23,827 nucleotides of DNA, from positions 1 through 23,827 of the forward strand of contig URJQ01000033.1 of the NCBI GenBank assembly GCA_900548195.1. The letters are read 5' to 3'. The notes under the pieces were generated by a model. That model saw only the letters and a program-made list of their open reading frames with translations. It was not told the DNA's origin and made no database searches. Shown piece by piece: positions 7,473 through 15,003 of the stretch. Within the stretch, counting starts at the first letter, position 1. Every line of letters starts with the position of its first letter. The position numbers were made by a program, and so were the translations under genes. Source of the stretch: an uncultured Prevotella sp. GTDB taxonomy: Bacteria > Bacteroidota > Bacteroidia > Bacteroidales > Bacteroidaceae.

Positions 7473-9149
7473 ATGAAACTCAATAATATCAAAACATACA
7501 TCGGGGCAGCTGCTTTAGCTCTCTCCATGAGCTGTGTAAGCACTTCCTGCATCAACGACCTTGATGTGGAAAACATCAATCCTGCTCAGCAGTCCACATT
7601 GGACAAGGATGCCCTCTTCAATAAGATTTACTCCAGCTTCGTACTTACCGGACAGACCGGACCTAATGGAAACGGTGACATACAGGATGCCGATGAAGGA
7701 CGTTCAGAGTTCTTCCGTATGGCATGGAACCTCAATGAGCTCACCACTGACGAGGCTCACTGGGTATGGTATAAGAACGATGCCGGATATGAAGACCTCG
7801 TGGAGAACACCTATGGTGCTGACAATGCAGTGTCAACAGGTCTCTACTACCGTATCTACTTCACCATCACTCTCTGCAACTACTATCTCGACGAGATGCC
7901 AGAGGATGGCACTGAGGAGACTGCAGCTCGTCGCGCTGAGGTTCGTTTCATCCGTGCATACAACTATTACACAGTCATGGACCTCTACGGCAATGCCGCA
8001 TTCACTGAACATGTAGGTGAAAAGGGAGCGTACTACACCCGCGACAAGTTCTTCACATACGTGGAAAACGAACTTACTGAACTTGAGAAGGACCTCAAGG
8101 ATCCTGGTAAGAACACTTACGGACGTATCGACAAGGCTGCTGCATGGATGATGCTCTCACGTCTTTACCTCAACTCTCAGGTTTACACAGGCAAGGCACA
8201 GTGGGAAAAAGCAAAAGAATATGCTGAGAAGGTGCTGAACAACGGTTACTACGAGCTCTTCGAGAACAGCAAGACCGATGAGGTGACCAGCAAGAAGTAT
8301 GCCGCTATAAATCCTACTACCAACGAGAGATACACTGCATACCAGATGCTCTTCCTCGCTGACAACGACCAGAGCGGAGCTCGCAAGGAGATTCTTCTCC
8401 CTGTTCTCCACGACGGTGTCAACACCCAGAGTTACGGTGGAATGCACGCTCTCATACTTAGTTCTTACTCTCCAGAGATGAGTGAATACGTTCCTTCCGG
8501 CACTTCAAACGGCTGGGGCAAGTGCTGCCGCATTCAGGGCAAGCTCTGCGACATCTTCTTCGGTGGCACAGACGTTTCTGGTTTCAAGACTGTTGCAGCC
8601 GTTACTGACGCTGCAAATGATGACCGCGCTCTCATCTTCCCTGGTTCTTACAGCAAGAACATCGAGAATGAGGACGACCAGAATGCTGGTTATGCTTGCA
8701 TGAAGTTCCGCAATGTCCGTTCTGACGGTAAGCCAACATCTACCAACAATCAATTCGTAGATACCGATTTCCCTCTCATCCGTATGGCTGAGGCTTACCT
8801 CAACTATGCTGAGGCTGACGCACATCTCAACAATGGCGTTACCACAGCCAAGGGTACAGAGATGATCAAAAAGCTCCAGGATCGTGCCAACGTACCTGAG
8901 ACTCACCAGAGCGAGAAGTACAGCCTCTCTGACATCCGTGACCAGTGGGCTAAGGAATACTGGTTTGAGGGTCGCCGCCGCATGGATCTCGTTCGCCTCA
9001 ACAGCTTCGGTGGTAACAACAAGTACTACTGGGAGTGGAAGGGCAACGCAGCCGCAGGACAGAAGTTCTCCGAGAAACGTAACATCTTCGGTATTCCTTC
9101 TACTGACCTCACCAACAATACCAACCTCAAGCAGAATGACGGCTACTAA
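7473..9149 (+). CDS. susD: SusD-like starch-binding outer-membrane lipoprotein
   Basis: The 558-residue protein has a lipoprotein signal; the likely lipidated Cys is C26 (VSTSC-INDL), with C21 a less likely alternative. Family features are the early LDVENINP, the DEGRSEFFRMAWNLNELTTDEA segment (about 74-95), the helical repeat region (AEVRFIRAYNYYTVMDLYGN, KAAAWMMLSRLYLNSQVYTG) and the C-terminal RMAEAYLNYAEAD and EYWFEGRRRMDLVRL signatures. It forms the surface lid on SusC and binds alpha-glucan helices. The aromatic residues of the starch site could not be mapped without alignment to a solved structure. It sits 22 bp after susC and 54 bp before susE. Confidence 0.94.
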   Translation: MKLNNIKTYIGAAALALSMSCVSTSCINDLDVENINPAQQSTLDKDALFNKIYSSFVLTGQTGPNGNGDIQDADEGRSEFFRMAWNLNELTTDEAHWVWYKNDAGYEDLVENTYGADNAVSTGLYYRIYFTITLCNYYLDEMPEDGTEETAARRAEVRFIRAYNYYTVMDLYGNAAFTEHVGEKGAYYTRDKFFTYVENELTELEKDLKDPGKNTYGRIDKAAAWMMLSRLYLNSQVYTGKAQWEKAKEYAEKVLNNGYYELFENSKTDEVTSKKYAAINPTTNERYTAYQMLFLADNDQSGARKEILLPVLHDGVNTQSYGGMHALILSSYSPEMSEYVPSGTSNGWGKCCRIQGKLCDIFFGGTDVSGFKTVAAVTDAANDDRALIFPGSYSKNIENEDDQNAGYACMKFRNVRSDGKPTSTNNQFVDTDFPLIRMAEAYLNYAEADAHLNNGVTTAKGTEMIKKLQDRANVPETHQSEKYSLSDIRDQWAKEYWFEGRRRMDLVRLNSFGGNNKYYWEWKGNAAAGQKFSEKRNIFGIPSTDLTNNTNLKQNDGY

Positions 9150-9203
9150 TCCATTACCGGATTTACGGCAACATACTAAATCATCATTAAATTAAAAGAG
9201 TTT

Positions 9204-10106
9204 ATGAAAAGCAAAATATTATCACTGTTGGCACTTGGTATTGCTGTCTTCGGCATGGCTTCCTGCTCTGATGACAATGACAGCAACCCAGTCATTGACA
9301 CCAAGCCAACAAAGTTTGTGCTGAACACTCCGACAATGTCCGAACAGCACGTACAGCTATCTGCAGAGAATACTGTAACACTTGCTTGGTCAGCACCTGA
9401 CTATGACTTCCTTGCTCTCCCTACTTATTTCGTCCAGGTCGGCGTAAAGCAGGCTGACGGAAGTATAACATGGGACGAAGTTGACGGCAAGCCTTATTAT
9501 CTTGAGACCACTTACAATTCTGTAAAGGCTAATGTTCCGGGCGAAGAAATCGCAATGTCCATCAACAGTGCTTTAGGTTTCAAGTCTGAGGATGAATATA
9601 CTGACAAGGGCTACATTGAGGTAGCATTCCGCATTCATGCTGCTATCCTCGACGGCGAGGGAGTGGAAATCCCTGTTTCCACCATCGAGTCAAACGCTGT
9701 CACCTTCAAGTACATGTCTTCCTACAAGGCTATCCGCGCTCCTAAGACCATGTTTGTCATCGGTGCTCAGGACGGTTGGATCGAGCCAATTCCTGACAAC
9801 AAGCCAAACATCACTACCATCACAGAGACCGGCGTAGGCACTGGCATCTACAAGGGCACCCTCGCTATCGGTGCAGGCAAGTTCCAGTTCCGATTCTACA
9901 CCGCACTTACCGGATGGGACGGTGGCGCTTCTATCGGTCCTCAGGCTGAGGACAATACTTTTGAGATTGCTCTCAAGGACAATGTATATGAGGGTACCGC
10001 AACGGTTCCTGGCAAGGGTAGCTGGAGCATTCCTGACTGGGAAGGCGGTGATGTCGTAGTAATTCTCGACCTCAACAAGAACACTGTCAGATTTGAGAAG
10101 AAGTAA
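9204..10106 (+). CDS. susE: SusE-like surface starch-binding lipoprotein (short, one CBM)
   Basis: The 300-residue lipoprotein has signal MKSKILSLLALGIAVFGMAS and Cys21 followed by an acidic SDDNDSN linker. Residues about 30-170 resemble the SusE N-terminal Ig-like domain (FVLNTPTMSEQHVQLSAENT, then TLAWSAPDYDF). Residues about 183-300 form a single starch-binding module (MFVIGAQDGWIEPIPDN, FQFRFYTALTGWDGGASIG, ending VVVILDLNKNTVRFEKK). The characterised Bacteroides SusE is longer with two binding modules, so this one seems to lack one. Its role is to hold starch at the cell surface for the SusCD complex. It is separated from the next gene by a strong hairpin. Confidence 0.85.
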   Translation: MKSKILSLLALGIAVFGMASCSDDNDSNPVIDTKPTKFVLNTPTMSEQHVQLSAENTVTLAWSAPDYDFLALPTYFVQVGVKQADGSITWDEVDGKPYYLETTYNSVKANVPGEEIAMSINSALGFKSEDEYTDKGYIEVAFRIHAAILDGEGVEIPVSTIESNAVTFKYMSSYKAIRAPKTMFVIGAQDGWIEPIPDNKPNITTITETGVGTGIYKGTLAIGAGKFQFRFYTALTGWDGGASIGPQAEDNTFEIALKDNVYEGTATVPGKGSWSIPDWEGGDVVVILDLNKNTVRFEKK

Positions 10107-10140
10107 TTCTTCATTCATGTGACCGTAATATATTATATAA

Positions 10141-10168
10141 GGTGGGGTTTCCACTGAGAAACCCCACC
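10141..10168 (+). promoter_or_regulatory. Intercistronic hairpin between susE and susF
   Basis: A perfect 11-bp stem, GGTGGGGTTTC (10141-10151) and GAAACCCCACC (10158-10168), encloses a 6-nt loop. No T-run follows, and susF begins 33 bp later without a visible -7 box. It is therefore more likely an mRNA-stabilising or partially attenuating hairpin inside the operon than a full terminator. Confidence 0.65.
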
Positions 10169-10201
10169 ACATAAAACAAATATAATTAGACACATTCCAA
10201 T

Positions 10202-11734
10202 ATGAAAAAGATAAGCATTTGTCTGACTGCCTTGCTGAGCATCATGCTTGCTTCATGTAATGAGGACTTCACTGCTGATTTCCTTCCTCAGACTTCTGAG
10301 CAGGAAAGCGTGCTCAAGGCATCAGACGTAACAGTCAAGGAACTGACTTCTACGATCGAAATCGATGAGCTCATCGACTCTAACCTTAGAGATTCTATCA
10401 TGGTTCCTATGGGCGTGGCATCTGTCGCTAAGGATGCAATGCCTGCCAATACAGTTCTCAAGGGCACTGTACAGTTCTCTACAACTGAGGATTTTGCCAA
10501 TCCTATCACTATCAGCGCTGCTGACATGAGCGAGAATGACACTATCTTCATCTCTCCTGCAGCCCTTCAGCAGGCTTACTACGAGAATGTAACCCACAGT
10601 CCTAAGGCCAAGACCCTCTACACTCGCACTTATCTTGAGACCGTTACCAACGGTTCTTCCGTAGCTTACGTAGGCGAGCCTACTTATTTCAACAAGCGCG
10701 CCATCGAGTTCACTCCTCATGACAGCCACATCGTCATCGAGAAGGAATACTATTACATCGGTGTTCTCGGCACTGACAAGAAGTACAAGTTCACAAACAG
10801 TGGAGCTGACCCTTACGATGACCCTGTATTCTCTTGCGTAATCCCTGCTTCCACCGAGGCTTGGCACTGGTTCAAGATTGCTCCTGCTTCTGCTTTCAAT
10901 GCAGACGGTTCAATGAACTGGGACAAGGAACTCACATGTATCTGCCCAATGACAAGCGATGACAGCTCTCTCTCAGGCAAGTGTACTAACGGAAAGCTCT
11001 CTTGGCACCTCCTGGAGAATGAGAACATTGCCAAGTTCAAGATTTCTGTCAACATGATGGACATGACATTCTCTATCATCGCCATCCCTCCTGTTCCTGA
11101 ATACTACATGGTAGGTCGCCAGAACGGTTGGTCTCTCTCTACAGCTACTGCGATGTATCCTACATCTAAGGGCACTGCAAGCTACACTTCTTATTTCACC
11201 GGTGCATGGGACTGCCGTATTGCAGACATGGAACAGATCAATGGTGGAATATGGGACAACTACGGTGCTGCTGAAGAGAGCGGTACCTGCACACAGTTGG
11301 CTGAGAAGACCGGCAAGTGCATCATGTCTCCAGAGGCTGGTTACTACACTCTCAACGTGGATTTCGACAAGATGACCTACTCTTGGAAGAAGGTTGACGT
11401 TACTGCTTCTTACGGTAAGATCAGCCTTATCGGTGCCAACAATGACTGGAACACCGACCTTGACTTCACTCAGATTAAGGGTTCAGACGACCTCGGCGAC
11501 AATACCACCCATAACTGGGCTCTCAAGGGCGTGGAAATCACTGCTGATTGTGGCGTGAAGGTTCGCGCTGACCATGACTGGGCTACCAGCTGGGGCATGA
11601 CTCCTACCACCGCCGGTGACTTCATCTACGGTACTGGCACTACCAAGGATGGTCCTAATATCAACATTACCGCTGGCACCTACGATATCTATTTCAATGA
11701 TATCACAGGTCAGATGTTCTTCATTAAAAGATAA
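10202..11734 (+). CDS. susF: SusF-like surface starch-binding lipoprotein
   Basis: The 510-residue protein has a lipoprotein signal with Cys19 (IMLAS-C-NEDF). A SusE/F-type N-terminal beta domain (about 25-180) is followed by what I read as three tandem modules: about 180-300 (EYYYIGVLGTDKKYKF to MDMTFSIIAIPP), 303-403 (EYYMVGRQNGWSLSTATAM to KMTYSWKKVDV) and 405-510 (YGKISLIGANNDWNTDLDFT to GQMFFIKR). The second and third share a (Y/S)-x-(I/M/V)-G-x-x-(N)-x-W start and a YxLxxD/YDIYFND end, typical of SusE/F carbohydrate-binding modules. It probably retains starch at the surface. The length and three-module layout match SusF better than SusE. It is followed after 6 bp by the OmpA-family gene. 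Confidence 0.85.
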   Translation: MKKISICLTALLSIMLASCNEDFTADFLPQTSEQESVLKASDVTVKELTSTIEIDELIDSNLRDSIMVPMGVASVAKDAMPANTVLKGTVQFSTTEDFANPITISAADMSENDTIFISPAALQQAYYENVTHSPKAKTLYTRTYLETVTNGSSVAYVGEPTYFNKRAIEFTPHDSHIVIEKEYYYIGVLGTDKKYKFTNSGADPYDDPVFSCVIPASTEAWHWFKIAPASAFNADGSMNWDKELTCICPMTSDDSSLSGKCTNGKLSWHLLENENIAKFKISVNMMDMTFSIIAIPPVPEYYMVGRQNGWSLSTATAMYPTSKGTASYTSYFTGAWDCRIADMEQINGGIWDNYGAAEESGTCTQLAEKTGKCIMSPEAGYYTLNVDFDKMTYSWKKVDVTASYGKISLIGANNDWNTDLDFTQIKGSDDLGDNTTHNWALKGVEITADCGVKVRADHDWATSWGMTPTTAGDFIYGTGTTKDGPNINITAGTYDIYFNDITGQMFFIKR

Positions 11735-11740
11735 TACGCT

Positions 11741-12910
11741 ATGAAAAAGATAACGAAATATGCAGCAGCTGTGGCACTCCTTTGCGGAGTGTCCACAGCC
11801 GCAATGGCTCAGGACAATAAAGAGGAGTTCAAGCCTTACTGGTTTGCAGGCGTTCAGGGCGGTGTTCAGACCACCTTCACCAACTACAACTCCCTGAAAT
11901 TGCTCACTCCTCAGTTTGCTCTTCAGTTCGGACGCTGGTTTGCTCCTGAGTTTGGAGCTCGTCTTCACGTGATGGGCTACGACCAGAAGGGTGGCATCGC
12001 AGAGGGTCAGTTCGGTCTCAGCAAGCAGACTTACAAGTTCAAGGCTTGCACTGCTGACATCGACTTCCTCTTCAATATGTCCAATATCCTCTGCCCACAG
12101 CGCAGTTGCAAGGATTTCAACTGGATTCTCCTTGCCGGTTTCGGTTCAAACTACTCTTGGGACTATGATGAGTTTAAGACATTGACTTACAATAATGACT
12201 TCCAGAGCCACTATCCTAATTATCATGAGCAGGTATGTGGCACTAAGCACAGCACATTCAATGGTCGCCTCGGCACTATCTTCGAGTATGACGTGACCAA
12301 CAGTCTCTCTCTCAACCTCGAACTTCAGGCCAACTATAAGAACGACCTTTACAATCTCAAGACCAATGACAAGAACGACTGGCAGGCTGCAGCCTTAATC
12401 GGTGTGACTTTCAAGATTGGTAAAGCTAAGAAGGCTCCTGTGCAGGAAGTAGAACCTATCTATGAGACTCGTATCGACACTGTATGGTATAACGACACTT
12501 CTTACAAGACTGTAGAGACTGAGGCTTCACTTCGCCGTGACCTCCATTTCGCCATCCGTAAGAATGATCCTATCAGCCAGCAGACTGTATCTGAGATTGT
12601 GAACTTCGTGAAGAACAATAAGGATGTCAAGATTACCGTAACAGGATATGCTGATAAGGGTACTGGCAACAAGCGTGTCAACATGAAGTACTCTAAGAAT
12701 CGTGCAGAGGCTCTCACCAAGGCTTTGGTAGATGCAGGCGTTCCAGCTGAGATTATCACCACCGAATGGAAGGGTGATAGCGTACAGCCTTTTGCTAATA
12801 ATGATGACAACCGCGCTACTATCACCGTCGCTTCTGGTATCGGTGAGAAGAAGGAAGAGGTTGTGACAAAGAAATATCGTCTTGAGGAAAAGAAGGTTCG
12901 CGTGAACTAA
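11741..12910 (+). CDS. OmpA-family outer-membrane protein with peptidoglycan-binding domain
   Basis: The 389-residue protein has a cleavable signal peptide (cut near AMA-Q24). Residues about 30-228 look like an 8-stranded beta-barrel: alternating aromatic strands such as PYWFAGVQGGVQTTF, FALQFGRWFAPEFGARL and QAAALIGVTFKIG. A short linker leads to a C-terminal OmpA-like domain (about 265-365). The key pair that binds diaminopimelate in this family is present: D305 in TGYADKGTGN and R358 in DDNRATI. It ends in a charged tail (KKYRLEEKKVRVN). It begins 6 bp after susF with no promoter or terminator between, so it belongs to the sus operon. That position is unusual; it might anchor the Sus complex to the cell wall or stabilise the outer membrane there. 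The barrel's own ligand is unknown. Confidence 0.85.
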   Translation: MKKITKYAAAVALLCGVSTAAMAQDNKEEFKPYWFAGVQGGVQTTFTNYNSLKLLTPQFALQFGRWFAPEFGARLHVMGYDQKGGIAEGQFGLSKQTYKFKACTADIDFLFNMSNILCPQRSCKDFNWILLAGFGSNYSWDYDEFKTLTYNNDFQSHYPNYHEQVCGTKHSTFNGRLGTIFEYDVTNSLSLNLELQANYKNDLYNLKTNDKNDWQAAALIGVTFKIGKAKKAPVQEVEPIYETRIDTVWYNDTSYKTVETEASLRRDLHFAIRKNDPISQQTVSEIVNFVKNNKDVKITVTGYADKGTGNKRVNMKYSKNRAEALTKALVDAGVPAEIITTEWKGDSVQPFANNDDNRATITVASGIGEKKEEVVTKKYRLEEKKVRVN

Positions 12911-12943
12911 TCACCTCATACGAATTTTTGGTTATACATAGTT

Positions 12944-12978
12944 AAGGTACATCGACAAAAAGTCGATGTACCTTTTTT
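12944..12978 (+). terminator. Rho-independent terminator of the sus operon
   Basis: A perfect 13-bp stem, AAGGTACATCGAC (12944-12956) and GTCGATGTACCTT (12962-12974), encloses an AAAAA loop and runs into a T-tract (12973-12978, then CTTTC). It lies 33 bp after the ompA-like stop. Confidence 0.95.
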
Positions 12979-12991
12979 CTTTCCCATTTGC

Positions 12992-13022
12992 TTGCAAAAA
13001 ACAATTTTTCTTAGTACTTTTG
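12992..13022 (+). promoter_or_regulatory. Promoter of the GH53 gene
   Basis: TACTTTTG (13015-13022) matches TAnnTTTG, with TTG (12992-12994) 20 nt upstream. It lies just after the sus terminator and about 90 bp before ATG 13112. No TGCAAACG operator half is visible nearby, so this gene may be outside the LacI regulon. The hairpin at 13042-13070 would lie in its 5' untranslated leader. Confidence 0.6.
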
Positions 13023-13041
13023 CACAATAGTCCCAGTGCTC

Positions 13042-13070
13042 GCCACTGTGTCCGTCGCGTTACCGGCTGG
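13042..13070 (+). promoter_or_regulatory. CGTTAC-loop hairpin, copy 1 (before GH53)
   Basis: The conserved flank GCCACTGTGTC is followed by the CGTTAC loop (13058-13063). The stem CCGTCG (13052-13057) / CGGCTG (13064-13069) has four Watson-Crick pairs, one G-T pair and one mismatch, making this the most degenerate copy. It ends 42 bp before the GH53 start codon. Confidence 0.55.
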
Positions 13071-13111
13071 TTCCCCCCATATCTCATAAAAAAACAACAA
13101 ACTAACTCTAT

Positions 13112-14410
13112 ATGAAGCAAGTAATCACATCCCTATTTTTCCTTCTCCTATCCCTCACAGCCTCAGCCCAAAATGGCGAGTTCGTAGGAGGCGACATCTC
13201 CATCCTACCCCTTTACGAGACTCACAACACAGGTTATCGCGACACAAAAGGCAATAATATAGACGACCTCATCTCATGGTTTGTCAGCGAATGCGGATGG
13301 AACTCATTCCGTGTGCGCCTCTTTGTCGATCCGAAAGAGAAGAATCAGAAAGGCGAAACCGACCACTGCGTCTGCCAAAATATTGACTTCGTGAAGAAAT
13401 TAGGCAAGCGCATCAAGGATGCTGGAGCCTACTTCGTGCTCGACATCCATTACAGCGACACATGGGCTGACCCTTCAAGCCAAATTCTCCCTACATCATG
13501 GAGCGACTGCACCACTGTTGCAAAAAAGGCTGACAAGGTCTATTCCTACACGAAAGAGGTACTCCAGACACTGAAGGACGCTGGGGCAAAGCCCGACTTT
13601 GTACAAGTGGGCAATGAGACCACCTACGGAATGATAGGTATTAAGGTCTTTCCTTACGACCACGCAAGCAATGACTGGACTGGTCTCACCAAGGTCTTCT
13701 CCTATGGATGCAAGGCAGTGAGAGAGGTTTGCCCTGATGCAAAAATCATTATCCATACAGAGCGTTCCGGAGTTCCTGGTCAGACAGTATATTATTACAA
13801 CAAACTAAAGGATGCCAAGGTGGATTATGACATCATCGGACTCTCCTATTATCCTTTCTATCATGATGGCCTCTCCACTCTTTCCTCCACTCTCGACCGC
13901 CTCGCAGCGCAATTCTCTGACAAGAAAGTGCAGATTATGGAGACCTCATATCCTTTCCAGTACTATCCTGGCGACAAGAAATATGACCTTCAATCCAAAT
14001 GGAAAGCATCTGCTGACGGACAATATCAATTCACCAAAGACCTCATTGACCTGCTGAAAAAGCACAAGAACGTCAATGCCCTCTACTGGTGGCAACCTGA
14101 AGAAGCTGGCAATGGCGATGATTCAGACTGGAAAACCGGTCCTGGCGCCACTGTGATGGGTACATGGTTGACACGCGGTATGTGGTGGTGCGACCAGAAA
14201 TCCGATGGTCATTGGCCTGTTGTTTCTTCACAAGGCTTCGTAGGCAAACTCCTTTCTTCTTTCCTCAACACTACAGGAATCAATGACATCACCGCTCCTA
14301 AGCCAGGCTCTGACTCCGAAGCATGGTTCACTATCTCTGGCATTCGCATTGACAAGCCTACCAAAAAGGGATTATATATCCATTCTGGCAAGGTAATAAG
14401 CGTAAAATAA
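13112..14410 (+). CDS. GH53 arabinogalactan endo-beta-1,4-galactanase, secreted
   Basis: The 432-residue protein has a signal peptide ending near ASA-Q20. A GH53 TIM barrel covers about 22-375: FVGGDISILP at the start, NSFRVRLFVDP (64-74), VLDIHYSDTWADPS (109-122), VQVGNETTYGM (164-174) with acid/base E169, GLSYYPFY (243-250), and IMETSYPF (275-282) with nucleophile E277. The family would hydrolyse beta-1,4-galactan side chains. The C-terminus (about 404-432) carries a short tail, FTISGIRIDKPTKKGLYIHS then GKVISVK, similar to the tail of the alpha-amylase downstream, suggesting shared export or sorting. It has its own promoter and sits between the sus operon and the starch enzymes, although its expected substrate is not starch. 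Confidence 0.92.
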   Translation: MKQVITSLFFLLLSLTASAQNGEFVGGDISILPLYETHNTGYRDTKGNNIDDLISWFVSECGWNSFRVRLFVDPKEKNQKGETDHCVCQNIDFVKKLGKRIKDAGAYFVLDIHYSDTWADPSSQILPTSWSDCTTVAKKADKVYSYTKEVLQTLKDAGAKPDFVQVGNETTYGMIGIKVFPYDHASNDWTGLTKVFSYGCKAVREVCPDAKIIIHTERSGVPGQTVYYYNKLKDAKVDYDIIGLSYYPFYHDGLSTLSSTLDRLAAQFSDKKVQIMETSYPFQYYPGDKKYDLQSKWKASADGQYQFTKDLIDLLKKHKNVNALYWWQPEEAGNGDDSDWKTGPGATVMGTWLTRGMWWCDQKSDGHWPVVSSQGFVGKLLSSFLNTTGINDITAPKPGSDSEAWFTISGIRIDKPTKKGLYIHSGKVISVK

Positions 14411-14559
14411 AGCCATCAAGCAGTTTTTTAACACTTTGGCTGCAATATTCTGAAATCAAAATACCCTGCCAGCAAATACGCGATTCTCGCCCTAAAACAT
14501 AACCGCTTGATTATCAAGTAGTCACAAAAACAACAGAATAATATCCGCCTGTTTACAGA

Positions 14560-14622
14560 GCAAAAGTGCCGTTATTACGCCCGAAAACTCACATTTTCGC
14601 TGCGCAATAACGGCACTTTCGC
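14560..14622. repeat. 63-bp hairpin with 21-bp arms
   Basis: The left arm 14560-14580 and right arm 14602-14622 are complementary at 19 of 21 positions (core AAAGTGCCGTTATT / AATAACGGCACTTT). Inside, CGAAAA (14582-14587) pairs with TTTTCG (14594-14599) around a CTCACA loop. No T-tract follows on the plus strand. It lies 150 bp after the GH53 stop and directly before a tandem array. It may terminate or stabilise the GH53 transcript, or be a dispersed palindromic repeat. Confidence 0.75.
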
Positions 14623-14626
14623 GTTC

Positions 14627-14714
14627 TAATACCATAGTTATCACCATCCAATAGCTTAGCTTTCACATCCTAATAACTTAGCTTTCTCTCTCCAATATCA
14701 TTGTTTTCGCCTTT
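14627..14714. repeat. 22-nt period tandem array, four degenerate units (copy B)
   Basis: Units start at 14627, 14649, 14671 and 14693, each exactly 22 nt. They share a TAATAnC or CAATAnC start and a core like TTAGCTTTC (units 2 and 3), with a CATC end in units 1 and 2. The period and core match the array at 511-598 more than 14 kb away. Confidence 0.6.
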
Positions 14715-14896
14715 TCATCCCCAAAACATCTCTCTCCCACTCCATTTTTCCCATGTTTTCATCTACAAAAAATCGCCATTTATTTAACGTCTGCTAATAA
14801 ATGTAAAATCCATCATATTCCCTCTATATATCCCTTCATTGTGGAGGTTGCGATGATGCTTATGTCATTTAACAACATGGAAAAATGCCTTCTATA

Positions 14897-14910
14897 TGCA
14901 AACGTTTGCA
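14897..14910. promoter_or_regulatory. LacI-family operator upstream of the amylase promoter
   Basis: TGCAAACGTTTGCA is a perfect 14-bp palindrome with the central CG and AAACGTTT core typical of LacI/GalR operators. Its centre is 62-63 bp upstream of the -7 box at 14966, nearly the same distance as the operator in the lacI-susC divergent region. Confidence 0.75.
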
Positions 14911-14945
14911 AATCAGACAAGCAAAAAACTAAAACCTTTATATTC

Positions 14946-14973
14946 TTTGTTTTAGCAAAAATGCCTAAATTTG
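14946..14973 (+). promoter_or_regulatory. Promoter of the amylase-GH77-GH97-pullulanase unit
   Basis: TAAATTTG (14966-14973) fits the TAnnTTTG -7 box. A TTTG at 14946-14949 is 16 nt upstream, a little short of the usual spacing. The start codon at 15004 lies 30 bp downstream. No comparable box is seen in the three gaps between the later genes. Confidence 0.6.
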
Positions 14974-15003
14974 CAACCAGTAATAAAACCTAAATTTACA
15001 GCA

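Larger units (their letters stand above)
14411..15003. other. 593-bp regulatory/repeat intergenic region
   Basis: No gene is supported. Contents, left to right: AT-rich 3' flank of the GH53 gene with no good terminator and a small CTTGATTATCAAG palindrome (14506-14518), a long hairpin (14560-14622), a 22-nt period array (14627-14714), pyrimidine-rich sequence, a perfect LacI-type operator (14897-14910) and the amylase promoter (14966-14973). Confidence 0.7.

Noticed and set aside
14971..15003. TTG start for the amylase
   Set aside because: It lies inside the -7 promoter box, and the added residues precede a normal signal peptide starting at ATG 15004.
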